Source: an uncultured Clostridia bacterium
Lineage (GTDB): Bacteria > Bacillota > Clostridia > Oscillospirales > Ruminococcaceae
Reading direction: 5' to 3'
Assembly: GCA_945947715.1 (NCBI GenBank)
Contig: CAMEYZ010000015.1
Span: 1 to 19,485, forward strand
DNA: 19,485 nt
Position 1 is the stretch's first letter. Every line of letters begins with the position of its first letter. The notes beneath the pieces were generated by a model. That model was not told where the DNA came from. It saw nothing but the letters and a program-made list of their open reading frames with translations, and searched no databases. The position numbers were made by a program, and so were the translations under genes. Shown one piece after another: positions 1 to 7,135 of this stretch.

Positions 1-11
1 GAATCAAATGC

Positions 12-28
12 GCGGAGCTCTGCTCCGC
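12..28. repeat. Perfect GC-rich inverted repeat (hairpin)
   Basis: The arms GCGGAGC and GCTCCGC form a perfect 7-bp stem around a TCT loop. No T-run follows, so it is not a standard terminator. It lies in non-coding DNA at the edge of the window, next to the 37-117 direct repeats. Function unknown. Confidence 0.5.
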
Positions 29-36
29 CGAAAACG

Positions 37-117
37 AACCGTGAATAGTCGGAAAATCCGAGGAAAATCCAAAAAAGTTTGACCGAAAGCAAACCGAAAA
101 TAGTCGGAAAATCCGAG
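37..117. repeat. Imperfect 26-bp direct repeat, two copies
   Basis: Two copies of a 26-bp unit lie at 37-62 and 92-117, differing at two positions; the last 19 bases (44-62 and 99-117) are identical. The sub-motif GGAAAATCC occurs a third time at 62-70. The whole of 1-160 shows no credible reading frame and looks like intergenic repeat material. The upstream gene must end outside the window. Confidence 0.6.
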
Positions 118-160
118 CTCGAATCGAAACAATGGCTTCACAACAAATCCAAACACACAC

Positions 161-194
161 AGCAAAAGTCCTCAAACAATTGGGGGCTTTTGCT
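161..194 (+). terminator. Rho-independent-like hairpin upstream of pflA
   Basis: AGCAAAAG pairs with CTTTTGCT, and CCTC pairs with GGGG further in. Only a short TTATAG follows, so the U-tract is poor. It probably ends transcription of the gene left of the window, which might be pflB by analogy with other genomes, although that gene is not visible. Confidence 0.5.
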
Positions 195-252
195 TTATAG
201 CGAATAATCAATCATGTACAATAAATACTAAAAGCGAAAGGCTGTGAGATAT

Positions 253-993
253 ATGGAAAATAAATCTGCTGTGGGAAGGATACATTCCACTGAGAGCTTT
301 GGCGCTGCGGACGGGCCCGGTGTGAGGTATATCATTTTCATGCAGGGCTGCGATATGCGGTGTAGGTACTGCCATAATCCTGATACCTGGGATAAGTTCT
401 CCGGTACCGAAATATCTGCCGAACAGGCACTGAAACAGGCCATGAGATACAGGTCCTACTGGAAAAAGGGCGGAGGTATCACTGTCAGCGGCGGCGAGCC
501 TCTGCTGCAAATAGATTTTCTTACCGAGCTTTTTAGGCTCGCTAAGGCGGAAAATATCAGCACCTGCATAGATACCGCAGGTCAGCCCTTTACCCGCGAA
601 GAGCCCTTTTTCTCAAAATTTCAGGAGCTTATGAAATATACCGACCTGCTGCTGCTGGATATAAAGGAGATAGCTCCCGAACGGCACAAGCTCGTTACTG
701 GACATGCAAACACAAATATCCTCGATATGGCGCGGTATTTAAGCGATATCGGTAAGCCTGTCTGGATAAGACATGTGCTCGTGCCCGGGCTGTCCGACTT
801 TGACGAGGATATCGACGAGCTCCGGAAATTCCTTGATACCCTCGGGAATGTTGAGCGGGTGGAGATACTGCCTTACCATACTCTGGGAAAATTTAAGTGG
901 GATGAACTGGGGATAAAATATCCGCTGGAGGGCGTGGAGCCTCCCTCGGAGGAAAGAATTGTAAATGCAAAAAAGCGGCTGGGGATACTCTGA
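253..993 (+). CDS. pflA: Pyruvate formate-lyase activating enzyme (radical SAM)
   Basis: Predicted 246-aa cytoplasmic radical-SAM enzyme. In this family it uses S-adenosylmethionine and a [4Fe-4S] cluster to place the glycyl radical on pyruvate formate-lyase, which splits pyruvate to acetyl-CoA and formate in anaerobic growth. The cluster motif C-x3-C-x2-C is at C33, C37 and C40, preceded by the family signature S-F-G-A-A-D-G-P-G-V-R (15-25). The SAM-binding GGEP is at 80-83. Length is normal for PflA (about 245 aa), and no extra ferredoxin domain is present, unlike many other glycyl-radical activases. A GTG at 244 is in frame, but the AAAGG at 237-241 fits the ATG at 253 better. A weak TACAAT (217-222) may be its -10. 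It could serve a related glycyl-radical enzyme, but PflA is the best call. Confidence 0.88.
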   Translation: MENKSAVGRIHSTESFGAADGPGVRYIIFMQGCDMRCRYCHNPDTWDKFSGTEISAEQALKQAMRYRSYWKKGGGITVSGGEPLLQIDFLTELFRLAKAENISTCIDTAGQPFTREEPFFSKFQELMKYTDLLLLDIKEIAPERHKLVTGHANTNILDMARYLSDIGKPVWIRHVLVPGLSDFDEDIDELRKFLDTLGNVERVEILPYHTLGKFKWDELGIKYPLEGVEPPSEERIVNAKKRLGIL

Positions 994-1009
994 CCTGCCG
1001 AAAAAAATC

Positions 1010-1049
1010 GCCTTTAAGATTCGGATAAGAGTCTTAAAGGCTTTTTTTC
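1010..1049 (+). terminator. Rho-independent terminator of pflA
   Basis: An 11-bp stem (1010-1020 with 1031-1041, one G-U pair) surrounds a 10-nt loop and is followed by a run of seven T plus further T-rich sequence. It begins 16 bp after the pflA stop codon. Confidence 0.9.
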
Positions 1050-1174
1050 TTTTTCTGCAATATAAACTATTTTAAGACATTTTAAACGTTTTATATCAAT
1101 TTTTACTTTAATGAGACGCATTATCATTAGTTAATGTGCAAAAAAATTTACGTGGAAAATGAACAAAATACCAA

Positions 1175-1203
1175 TTGACATGGTAAGCATTATTTGGTAT
1201 AAT
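1175..1203 (+). promoter_or_regulatory. Consensus sigma-A promoter of the chemotaxis receptor gene
   Basis: TTGACA (1175-1180) and TATAAT (1198-1203) are separated by exactly 17 bp, a full match to the vegetative consensus. Transcription should start near 1210, leaving an AT-rich leader of about 115 nt before the ATG at 1326. No sigma-D (motility) type promoter was recognised here. Confidence 0.85.
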
Positions 1204-1325
1204 TCATAACGAAGATTAAAGATGAATAATTCGAAAACGCTTTATTTTATCTTTATTTCTATGGTCATTTTGTTGTGCATTTTTGACAGTATAATAAATG
1301 CTGCATAATGAAGGGAGAACATAAA

Positions 1326-3269
1326 ATGAGAAAGAAAACAAGGGTTGAAATGGGCATAACCTTGGTGGTCGGAGGCATCATAGCCATAAGCATTGCGGCA
1401 GCTCTTATAATTTCTTTGGTGCTGTGTACAAAGCATAATAATCAGAATTTTAACGATATGGCGGATATAGGCGTTAATGTTTTTGAAGAGCGTATATCTG
1501 ACCATGCTATGCATCTTGAGGACGTGTTCTCGTTCTGGAGCATACAGGGCTTGTCCGATGCGGTCGCGTCTGATGACGGTGCCACACTTGAAGAGCTTTA
1601 CAAAAATGCTCCGATAGATGAGTACACCTTCTGCATGTTCACCGACAACAGCGGAAAGAAAATTTGGAGCAGCAATAACTATAAGCTGTCCTCCTTTGAT
1701 GCGTCTCAGGTTCTTAATGGAAAGAATATTCTGTGCGGAATTTACGCCGATGAAAGTGTTCCGCTGAGCTGTATCTATGCTGTGCCCGTGTCTGCGGGAA
1801 ATGAAGCTGTGGGCATGTGTCTGCTGGGACTGGACCTTGCAGCCGATGATTATCTCATTGAAATAAAGGAACAGACCCGCAACGATGTCACCCTCTTCGC
1901 AGGAGATATCCGCTATGCTACTACTGTGGAAAACCACGACGGAACAAAGGCAATAGGTACTCAGATGAGCGATAAGGTCAGAAAAACGGTCCTCGACGGA
2001 CATGAGACCTACAGAGGTCAGGCCGATATCCTGGGAGACAAATTCTTTGTGACCTATGAGCCTATCGACGATATCTACGGCAATACCGCAGGCGCCCTCT
2101 TCGCAGGACAGCCTACCGCTGAGAGTGATGCTGCATTTGTGAGCGTTATAATCATCACAGTGCTGGCAGCGCTGGTGATAATGGGTGCATCAAGCTATCT
2201 TATCGGTAAGATATTAAAGGTGATAATCGTTAAGCCCATTATGAACTCCCGTTCGCTCAGCGAGAACATGAACGCAGGCGTGCTGAATATTCCCGATTTC
2301 GAGGGAGAGGCTATCAAAAACGAGGTGGGCGATCTGATGGTGCTCCTTCAGGAGACCAAGCACACCCTTTCGGATTACATAGAGGATATCTCCACAGTGC
2401 TTGACGCTATGGCGGGCGGAGACTTTACCGTGAAGCCCTCCATTGAATATCACGGCGATTTTGAGAAGATAGAACGCTCCTTCGGCCAGATAAGGGAAAG
2501 ACTTTCGGGACTTGTCCGCGGGATAAATATTTCCTCCGAGCAGGTAATGGCAGGCTCCTCGCAGATGGCGGACGGCTCCCAGATTCTCGCCAACGGCACC
2601 ACTACTCAGGCAAATGCTATCGAAGAGCTTAACGCCACTATAGGGGCTATCTCTGAGAAGGTGTCCAACAACGCGCGCAATGCTGTTTATGCAAAGGAGC
2701 TCTCCGCAGAAATGGAGGCGGGAGCTATAACCGAAAATGAGGAAATGAACGGCGTTATGACTGCCATGAAGGATATTGAAGCAAAATCCGCAGAGATAAA
2801 TGGCATCATAAATACTATCAGCGATATCGCCTTCCAGACCAATATCCTCGCCCTGAATGCGGCGGTTGAGGCTGCGAGAGCAGGCGAAGCAGGTAAGGGC
2901 TTTGCTGTGGTTGCTGACGAGGTGAGAAATCTTGCATCAAAGAGTGCGGAGGCGGTAAATCTGACGTCGGGACTTATCACGGCGACAGTAGAAGCCATAA
3001 ACGAGGGCTCTGTAAAGGTAAGCTCCGCGGCTGTATCCATGAAGGATATCACCGAGAAGGCAAAGGAGACCAGTCGTCTTATCGACGAGATATCCGCCGC
3101 TACCGAGGAACAGGCGGAGTCTATAAAGCAGGTAACTCAGGGACTTACTCAGATATCGGTGGTAGTTCAGCAGAACAGCGCCACCGCCGAGGAGACCGCA
3201 GCCTCCTGCGAGGAGCTTAACGGTCAGTCGCGGCTCTTAAGACAGCAGATTGAAAAGCTGAAAGCATGA
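1326..3269 (+). CDS. Methyl-accepting chemotaxis protein with Cache-type sensor
   Basis: 647-aa membrane chemoreceptor. After a short basic N-terminus comes TM1 (about 10-34), a roughly 235-residue extracytoplasmic region resembling single-Cache (sCache_3) sensors (about 35-268), and TM2 (about 270-294). A HAMP region follows, then a second HAMP-like segment (about 346-396) and the long coiled-coil signalling domain. The hairpin tip with the invariant segment I-S-D-I-A-F-Q-T-N-I-L-A-L-N-A-A-V-E-A-A-R (500-520) binds CheA/CheW and makes the assignment safe. The ligand cannot be deduced. No CheB/CheR-tethering pentapeptide is seen at the C-terminus. The in-frame ATG at 1308 is passed over because AGGGAG (1312-1317) is correctly spaced for 1326. 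It is a single-gene unit with no che or flagellar neighbours in the window. Confidence 0.92.
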   Translation: MRKKTRVEMGITLVVGGIIAISIAAALIISLVLCTKHNNQNFNDMADIGVNVFEERISDHAMHLEDVFSFWSIQGLSDAVASDDGATLEELYKNAPIDEYTFCMFTDNSGKKIWSSNNYKLSSFDASQVLNGKNILCGIYADESVPLSCIYAVPVSAGNEAVGMCLLGLDLAADDYLIEIKEQTRNDVTLFAGDIRYATTVENHDGTKAIGTQMSDKVRKTVLDGHETYRGQADILGDKFFVTYEPIDDIYGNTAGALFAGQPTAESDAAFVSVIIITVLAALVIMGASSYLIGKILKVIIVKPIMNSRSLSENMNAGVLNIPDFEGEAIKNEVGDLMVLLQETKHTLSDYIEDISTVLDAMAGGDFTVKPSIEYHGDFEKIERSFGQIRERLSGLVRGINISSEQVMAGSSQMADGSQILANGTTTQANAIEELNATIGAISEKVSNNARNAVYAKELSAEMEAGAITENEEMNGVMTAMKDIEAKSAEINGIINTISDIAFQTNILALNAAVEAARAGEAGKGFAVVADEVRNLASKSAEAVNLTSGLITATVEAINEGSVKVSSAAVSMKDITEKAKETSRLIDEISAATEEQAESIKQVTQGLTQISVVVQQNSATAEETAASCEELNGQSRLLRQQIEKLKA

Positions 3270-3280
3270 TATAATAAAGC

Positions 3281-3311
3281 AGCGGCTGCCCCGAAATGAA
3301 GGGCGGCCGCT
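3281..3311. terminator. Bidirectional terminator between the chemoreceptor gene and nth
   Basis: An 11-bp GC-rich stem (3281-3291 with 3301-3311, one G-U pair) encloses a 9-nt loop. It is flanked by TA-rich sequence on both sides and lies in the 55-bp gap between two convergent genes, so it can serve both. The U-tracts are imperfect. Confidence 0.75.
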
Positions 3312-3324
3312 CTATTATTTATAG

Positions 3325-3972
3325 TTATACCTTGCAGGAGAATTTCCCGTCGGCTTCGATAAGCTTCATTCTCAGCGGACAGGTGTCGCATTTCGGCGAT
3401 CTTGCCGTGCAGTATTCCCGTCCGAACAGCACCAGCCTGTGACAGAAATCCGAGGACTTGTCCGGAGGGAGAAGCTTGCGCAGGTCCACCTCAACGGCAG
3501 CAGGAGCACTGTTGTCGGTAAGTCTGAGTCGTCCCGAAATGCGTATGCAGTGGGTGTCGGTGACTACTGCAGGCTTGTGATAGATATCCCCCAGCAGCAG
3601 ATTTGCAGTCTTTCTGCCTATGCCGGGGAGAGTGAGAAGCTCGTCAAGGGTATCGGGGAGAACTCCACCGTATACGTCCCGCAGCCGAGCGCACATCTCC
3701 ACGATGCTTTTAGCCTTTGTGTTGGCAAGTCCGCAGGGACGGATTATCTCCGTGATATCGGAAACGTCCGCATCTGCGAGGCTGTCAAGGGTGGGATATT
3801 TCTCAAACAGTATGGGAGTGACTGTATTTACCCGCGCATCGGTGCACTGTGCGGAAAGCCTTGCTGAAATCATAAGCTGATAGGGCTCCTCGTAGGTCAG
3901 GGAGCAGACTGCTTCCGGATATATTTCCTCCAGCCCCGCCACAGCAGCGGCGGCTATTTTTTTCTTGTTCAT
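3325..3972 (-). CDS. nth: Endonuclease III (DNA glycosylase/AP lyase)
   Basis: 215-aa base-excision repair enzyme that removes oxidised pyrimidines and nicks abasic sites. The helix-hairpin-helix has L-P-G-I-G-R-K (115-121) with catalytic Lys121, and Asp139 lies in V-T-D-T-H, matching E. coli Lys120/Asp138. Near the C-terminus the [4Fe-4S] ligand pattern starts normally (C188-x6-C195-x2-C198). The usual fourth Cys at x5 is absent, and the next Cys is C213, 14 residues later. The start at 3972 is chosen because GGAGGC (3979-3984, minus strand) sits 6 nt upstream; a longer frame to 4167 would overlap the PAP2 gene. That Shine-Dalgarno abuts the stop codon of the PAP2 gene, so the two genes are probably co-transcribed and translationally coupled. 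Confidence 0.9.
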   Translation of the reverse strand: MNKKKIAAAAVAGLEEIYPEAVCSLTYEEPYQLMISARLSAQCTDARVNTVTPILFEKYPTLDSLADADVSDITEIIRPCGLANTKAKSIVEMCARLRDVYGGVLPDTLDELLTLPGIGRKTANLLLGDIYHKPAVVTDTHCIRISGRLRLTDNSAPAAVEVDLRKLLPPDKSSDFCHRLVLFGREYCTARSPKCDTCPLRMKLIEADGKFSCKV

Positions 3973-3983
3973 AGTAATGCCTC

Positions 3984-4478
3984 CTATATCAGAATAAATC
4001 CGATGATACCGCATACAGCGGAAAATACTATCCCTGCGATGGTGTCGCGGGGAAAATGGACTCCCATTATTGGACGTATCACTGCAGTTATCAGTGTGAC
4101 AGCGCATAGGACCAGTCCCACGGGGATATTCACATAAAGCCAAGCTGCGGCGATTATGGCTATGCATACCGTATGTCTGCTGGGGAAGGACTTCCCCTTG
4201 GTGGCTTTGGCGATAAGGGGAGCGATGCTAAGCTTTTCATAGGGCCTGGGAGCGTTTATCCCGCTTCTTATGACCGTGGCCAGCACGAAAGTGACAGCAG
4301 GCACTATTATACAGCGTATGATGCGCATATCCATACTGACCGCAAGGAGTATGAGCAGCAGGGCATATGCGCCGTAGCCCATGTAAACGGTGAGCTTGTT
4401 AAGTATTTTCAGAATGGTGAGCCGAGCGGGCCTTTCGCCGAACCATTGGGATATTTTGCGATATTTTTCCTCATTCAT
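3984..4478 (-). CDS. PAP2-family membrane phosphatase
   Basis: 164-aa integral membrane protein with several hydrophobic helices. The three phosphatase signature blocks are present: N-A-P-R-P-Y-E (block 1, Arg before Pro), S-F-P-S-R-H-T (block 2, the His-bearing motif, with SRH in place of SGH) and R-P-I-M-G-V-H-F-P-R-D (R-x5-H-x3-D, block 3). Relatives dephosphorylate phosphatidic acid, phosphatidylglycerophosphate or undecaprenyl pyrophosphate; which applies here cannot be told. AAAGGA (4488-4493) precedes the ATG at 9 nt. The gene begins just after the terminator of the tRNA-Ser unit and has no clear promoter of its own. nth follows with 11 bp between the coding regions. Confidence 0.85.
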   Translation of the reverse strand: MNEEKYRKISQWFGERPARLTILKILNKLTVYMGYGAYALLLILLAVSMDMRIIRCIIVPAVTFVLATVIRSGINAPRPYEKLSIAPLIAKATKGKSFPSRHTVCIAIIAAAWLYVNIPVGLVLCAVTLITAVIRPIMGVHFPRDTIAGIVFSAVCGIIGFILI

Positions 4479-4493
4479 ATTTAATGTTCCTTT

Positions 4494-4534
4494 GTAAAAA
4501 AATAAACTGCAAACGAAAAAGTGTTTGCAGTTTA
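4494..4534 (-). terminator. Rho-independent terminator of the tRNA-Ser unit
   Basis: A perfect 12-bp stem (4503-4514 with 4523-4534) encloses an 8-nt loop. In the minus direction it is followed by a T-rich tract of about nine bases, seven of them consecutive. The hairpin ends 2 bp past the CCA of tRNA-Ser(GCU). Confidence 0.88.
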
Positions 4535-4536
4535 TC

Positions 4537-4626
4537 TGGCGGAGATGGAGAGACTCGAACTCTCGCGCCGGTTACCCGACCTACGCCCTTAGCAGGGGCG
4601 CCTCGTCACCACTTGAGTACATCTCC
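4537..4626 (-). tRNA. tRNA-Ser (anticodon GCU)
   Basis: 90-nt class II tRNA with the 3' CCA encoded. The acceptor stem GGAGATG pairs fully with CATCTCC. The anticodon stem-loop CGCCC-CTGCTAA-GGGCG carries GCU, reading AGC/AGU codons. A long variable arm typical of serine tRNAs and a T arm with TTCGAGT are present. It is 35 bp downstream of tRNA-Ser(UGA) and shares its promoter and terminator. Confidence 0.95.
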
Positions 4627-4661
4627 GTAAATGGCAGCCGTATAAAAGATATTCATTTATA

Positions 4662-4750
<89 letters not shown>

Positions 4751-4789
4751 GTATAAGTCGTCAAAGCCATATCGGTTAACGACTTATTC

Positions 4790-4818
4790 ATTATATCATA
4801 CAATTTCTATTTTGTCAA
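4790..4818 (-). promoter_or_regulatory. Consensus sigma-A promoter of the tRNA-Ser pair
   Basis: On the minus strand TTGACA (4813-4818) and TATAAT (4790-4795) are separated by 17 bp. This is a perfect consensus, as expected for stable RNA. The predicted start is near 4783. An inverted repeat AAGTCGT/ACGACTT (4756-4762 and 4780-4786) lies between it and the first tRNA, possibly part of the precursor leader. Confidence 0.88.
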
Positions 4819-4857
4819 GGGATTTTTGAAAAATATTTTTATAGGAAATTTTCCGCA

Positions 4858-5403
4858 TTATTTTTTTCTGTCGTTTAGAATCACCATGGATTTGAGTATA
4901 GCTATCTGAGTTTTTGCATCAGGCAGCTCATTGTTCATCACCATTTCCACAGCCTTTTCGAAGGGCATGCGGATAACGTCGAGAAACTCGTCCTCGTCCA
5001 GGTGACGGTTTTCAAAATGGAGCCCCTCGCAGAGATACATGTGAATCTTTTCAGTATCGTAAGCCACAGTAGGGTAGCATACGCCGAGGTCTGTGACCTT
5101 ATCGCAGACTGCGCCAGTTTCCTCCTTAAGCTCGCGCAGAGCGGTTTCGCGGGGGTCCTCGCCGTAGTTGAGCTTGCCTGCGGGCACCTCGATAAGCTGT
5201 GTGGCAAAGGGATAGCGAAACTGTCTGACCAGGATAATATCGCCGTTATCGTCCAGCGGGACAACGCAGGCTCCGCCGGGGTGAGAAATGACCTCTCTTA
5301 TAGCAGTGGAGCCGTCCTCCAGCTCTACCGTATCAATGCGCAGGTCAACGACCTTTCCGCTGAAAACGGGCTTGCTGCCCGTGGTTTTTTCTTCAAGATG
5401 CAT
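4858..5403 (-). CDS. Nudix hydrolase, ADP-ribose pyrophosphatase type
   Basis: 181-aa soluble enzyme expected to hydrolyse ADP-ribose (or a related nucleoside diphosphate sugar) to AMP and the sugar phosphate. The full Nudix box G-x5-E-x7-R-E-L-x-E-E-x-G-A spans residues 76-98, containing R90-E91 and E94-E95. The N-terminal layout before it (I-R-E-V-I-S-H-P-G-G-A at 35-45, V-R-Q-F-R-Y at 59-64) is that of the NudF/YqkG ADP-ribose subfamily. The start at 5403 is supported by an imperfect Shine-Dalgarno (AAGGCGG) about 8 nt upstream. No convincing terminator follows, and the tRNA promoter begins about 40 bp beyond its stop codon. Confidence 0.88.
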   Translation of the reverse strand: MHLEEKTTGSKPVFSGKVVDLRIDTVELEDGSTAIREVISHPGGACVVPLDDNGDIILVRQFRYPFATQLIEVPAGKLNYGEDPRETALRELKEETGAVCDKVTDLGVCYPTVAYDTEKIHMYLCEGLHFENRHLDEDEFLDVIRMPFEKAVEMVMNNELPDAKTQIAILKSMVILNDRKK

Positions 5404-5434
5404 ATTATTACCGCCTTTTTTATAGTATAGTTAT

Positions 5435-5463
5435 ATTATATCACGTGTTGTCCGGTTTGGCAA
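5435..5463 (-). promoter_or_regulatory. Sigma-A promoter of the Nudix gene
   Basis: On the minus strand TTGCCA (5458-5463) and TATAAT (5435-5440) are separated by 17 bp, ending about 31 bp before the start codon. Confidence 0.75.
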
Positions 5464-5539
5464 TAGAGGAATTTGCAAATAAACTTAGAACCTTATAGAA
5501 CGACAAGGTCAACAGCATACCCGATTTAAAAAATACACC

Positions 5540-5568
5540 TTGACAAATCAGCTTTGCTCCGCTATAAT
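5540..5568 (+). promoter_or_regulatory. Consensus sigma-A promoter of the small gene at 5606
   Basis: TTGACA (5540-5545) and TATAAT (5563-5568) have exactly 17 bp between them, a perfect consensus 37 bp upstream of the start codon. The Shine-Dalgarno AAGGAGGTC (5591-5599) follows. Such strong signals argue that the small reading frame is real. Confidence 0.85.
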
Positions 5569-5605
5569 ATAGGTAACAACTATAAAAATAAAGGAGGTCA
5601 CAAAG

Positions 5606-5791
5606 GTGGTGAATAATGATATGAGCTTTGAAGAAATGAAACAAGTTGAAATTGATATTTATATCAATCTGATACGTATTAAAAAATATCAAAAGGAAAT
5701 TAATCCGGAACTTGAATATCAATTGAAAACTCAACGAAACAAGCTTCATCAAATGGGTATCAACACTGATGATTTTGAGTATGAAGATTGA
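5606..5791 (+). CDS. Small acidic helical protein of unknown function
   Basis: 61-aa protein I do not recognise. It has no signal peptide or membrane segment. Residues about 7-50 look like two amphipathic helices, with a charged tail ending D-D-F-E-Y-E-D. The helical-hairpin shape recalls small regulators such as the Spo0E-like phosphatases, but I see no diagnostic motif and do not assign that. The start is GTG at 5606 or a second GTG at 5609; AAGGAGGTC at 5591-5599 fits either, and an ATG at 5621 is less likely. The codons are A/T-ending (AAA, ATT, TAT), unlike the C-rich codons of yicI and the fab genes, suggesting low optimisation or foreign origin. It is a single-gene unit with a perfect promoter and its own terminator. 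Confidence 0.7.
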   Translation: MVNNDMSFEEMKQVEIDIYINLIRIKKYQKEINPELEYQLKTQRNKLHQMGINTDDFEYED

Positions 5792-5810
5792 CCGCATTTA
5801 GTAACATTAT

Positions 5811-5850
5811 AAGGTGTAAAGTCAAACATTCCAAGGCTTTACACCTTTTT
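5811..5850. terminator. Bidirectional terminator overlapping the end of the HD-GYP gene
   Basis: A perfect 11-bp stem AAGGTGTAAAG/CTTTACACCTT (5811-5821 with 5837-5847) encloses a 15-nt loop. Plus-strand T-rich sequence follows, ending the small gene. Its right arm contains the last codons and the TAA stop of the convergent HD-GYP gene, so the same DNA is both coding and terminator. The minus-direction U-tract is weak. Confidence 0.85.
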
Positions 5851-7107
5851 CTCTTCATGAGCTTCGAGCATAGCCGCCGTATATTCGGAAATACTATTTT
5901 TATGGACCTCAGTTATCTCGTCGCGGATATTCAGAAAAGCATCTGCCAGCACAGGGTCGAAGTCCCTGCCCCTGCCCTCCTCGATGATGCTGAAGCACTT
6001 TTCAAGGGGCATGGCGTCACGGTAGCACCGCTTTTCCGAAACTGCGTCGAACACATCAGCCACTGCCATTATCCTTGCAGAAAGAGGGATATCCTCTCCG
6101 GAAAGCCCCTCAGGATAGCCTCTGCCATTCCATTTTTCGTGATGATATCTTGCGACATTATATGCCATTTCCGTGTGGTTTTCGTTGCCTACATGAGCAA
6201 AGGTCTCTCTGATTATCTTTCCGCCCTTGGCTGAATGGGTTTTCATTATTTCAAATTCCTCGTCGGTGAGCCTGCCGGGCTTCTGAAGAATGCTGTCGGG
6301 GATAGATATCTTTCCGATATCATGAAGAGGAGCCACCATTGAGATAGTGTTTATAAAATCGTCGGTTATGATATCTTGGAAAAGCTTTTCCTTCTGAAGC
6401 TCTTCTGCAAGGAGCCGCACATAAATGCTTGTCCTTTTGATATGACCGCCTGTATTTTCGTCGCGGTTTTCCACAATAGTGGCGAAGTCGTATATCATCC
6501 CACGGTTATACATGGCAAGCTTATCGTAATTTTCGGCCTCCTCTTCAAGGAGCTTGGAGGTCCTGCCGGTGAGCAGCTGCAGCAGCGCCGCAAAGCAGCA
6601 AAGCGTCAGCAGTCTTGGGATAATGCTGTAAAAAATAAGTCCGTGAAGAGTAGTGAAATTATGGTCAGGACGCCAGTTCAGGTAATATCCGCAAAGCTGT
6701 CCGCAAATAGTGACGATGATGGTCATTATGGTGGATATTTTGGTCATTTTCCGGGAGAAATACAATCCTGCGATAGCAATGGGATAAGCATATATCAGCA
6801 CAACATGATATGTGAGCGTGGTCGTTATGACGAACAGGTACAATTCCGCCAGCACAACATACAGATATTTAAGATATTTCGTCGCAGGATCGATAAATCT
6901 GTTTATGATAATCGGTGAAAGAAGCAGTACCGCACTGATAAGATATGCTGTCGTCATTACCTTCTGGTCGATAATGAATATATTAAACAGATTAAGGATA
7001 TAGATGACTGTGAAGATAGCAAAGGTGATCGCCATTACTCGTCCTGCTACTATATTGGCATCTTTTTCATTCTGACCGATGATCTTGTTCAGTGCCTCGT
7101 TGCTCAA
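5839..7107 (-). CDS. Membrane-anchored HD-GYP domain protein (likely cyclic-di-GMP phosphodiesterase)
   Basis: 422-aa protein. Residues about 22-180 hold roughly six hydrophobic membrane helices, a coiled segment follows (about 182-200), and the cytoplasmic HD-GYP domain covers about 205-400. Metal and catalytic landmarks are H222, H262-D263 (H-D-I-G-K), H291, H322-H323 and the N-G-R-G-Y-P motif (327-332), plus D351. Family members hydrolyse cyclic-di-GMP to pGpG or GMP; some act on other cyclic dinucleotides. No GGDEF or receiver domain is fused. Translation appears to start at TTG (7107), supported by GGGGG (7115-7119) 7 nt upstream; no ATG lies suitably placed in frame. It is transcribed alone from its own promoter. 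Confidence 0.88.
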   Translation of the reverse strand: MSNEALNKIIGQNEKDANIVAGRVMAITFAIFTVIYILNLFNIFIIDQKVMTTAYLISAVLLLSPIIINRFIDPATKYLKYLYVVLAELYLFVITTTLTYHVVLIYAYPIAIAGLYFSRKMTKISTIMTIIVTICGQLCGYYLNWRPDHNFTTLHGLIFYSIIPRLLTLCCFAALLQLLTGRTSKLLEEEAENYDKLAMYNRGMIYDFATIVENRDENTGGHIKRTSIYVRLLAEELQKEKLFQDIITDDFINTISMVAPLHDIGKISIPDSILQKPGRLTDEEFEIMKTHSAKGGKIIRETFAHVGNENHTEMAYNVARYHHEKWNGRGYPEGLSGEDIPLSARIMAVADVFDAVSEKRCYRDAMPLEKCFSIIEEGRGRDFDPVLADAFLNIRDEITEVHKNSISEYTAAMLEAHEEKKV

Positions 7108-7135
7108 TTTTATTCCCCCGCATGTATTTTTCTAT

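Noticed and set aside
1..160. CRISPR-like array from the repeated GGAAAATCC units
   Set aside because: There are only two full copies with one 29-bp spacer and no further units or cas genes; the pattern fits a simple intergenic repeat.
1283..1295. TTGACA with an adjacent TATAAT just before the chemoreceptor start
   Set aside because: The two elements are only 1 bp apart and cannot form a promoter.
4840..4857. Terminator for the Nudix gene (GGAAA/TTTCC palindrome)
   Set aside because: The stem is too short and AT-rich to be a credible terminator.
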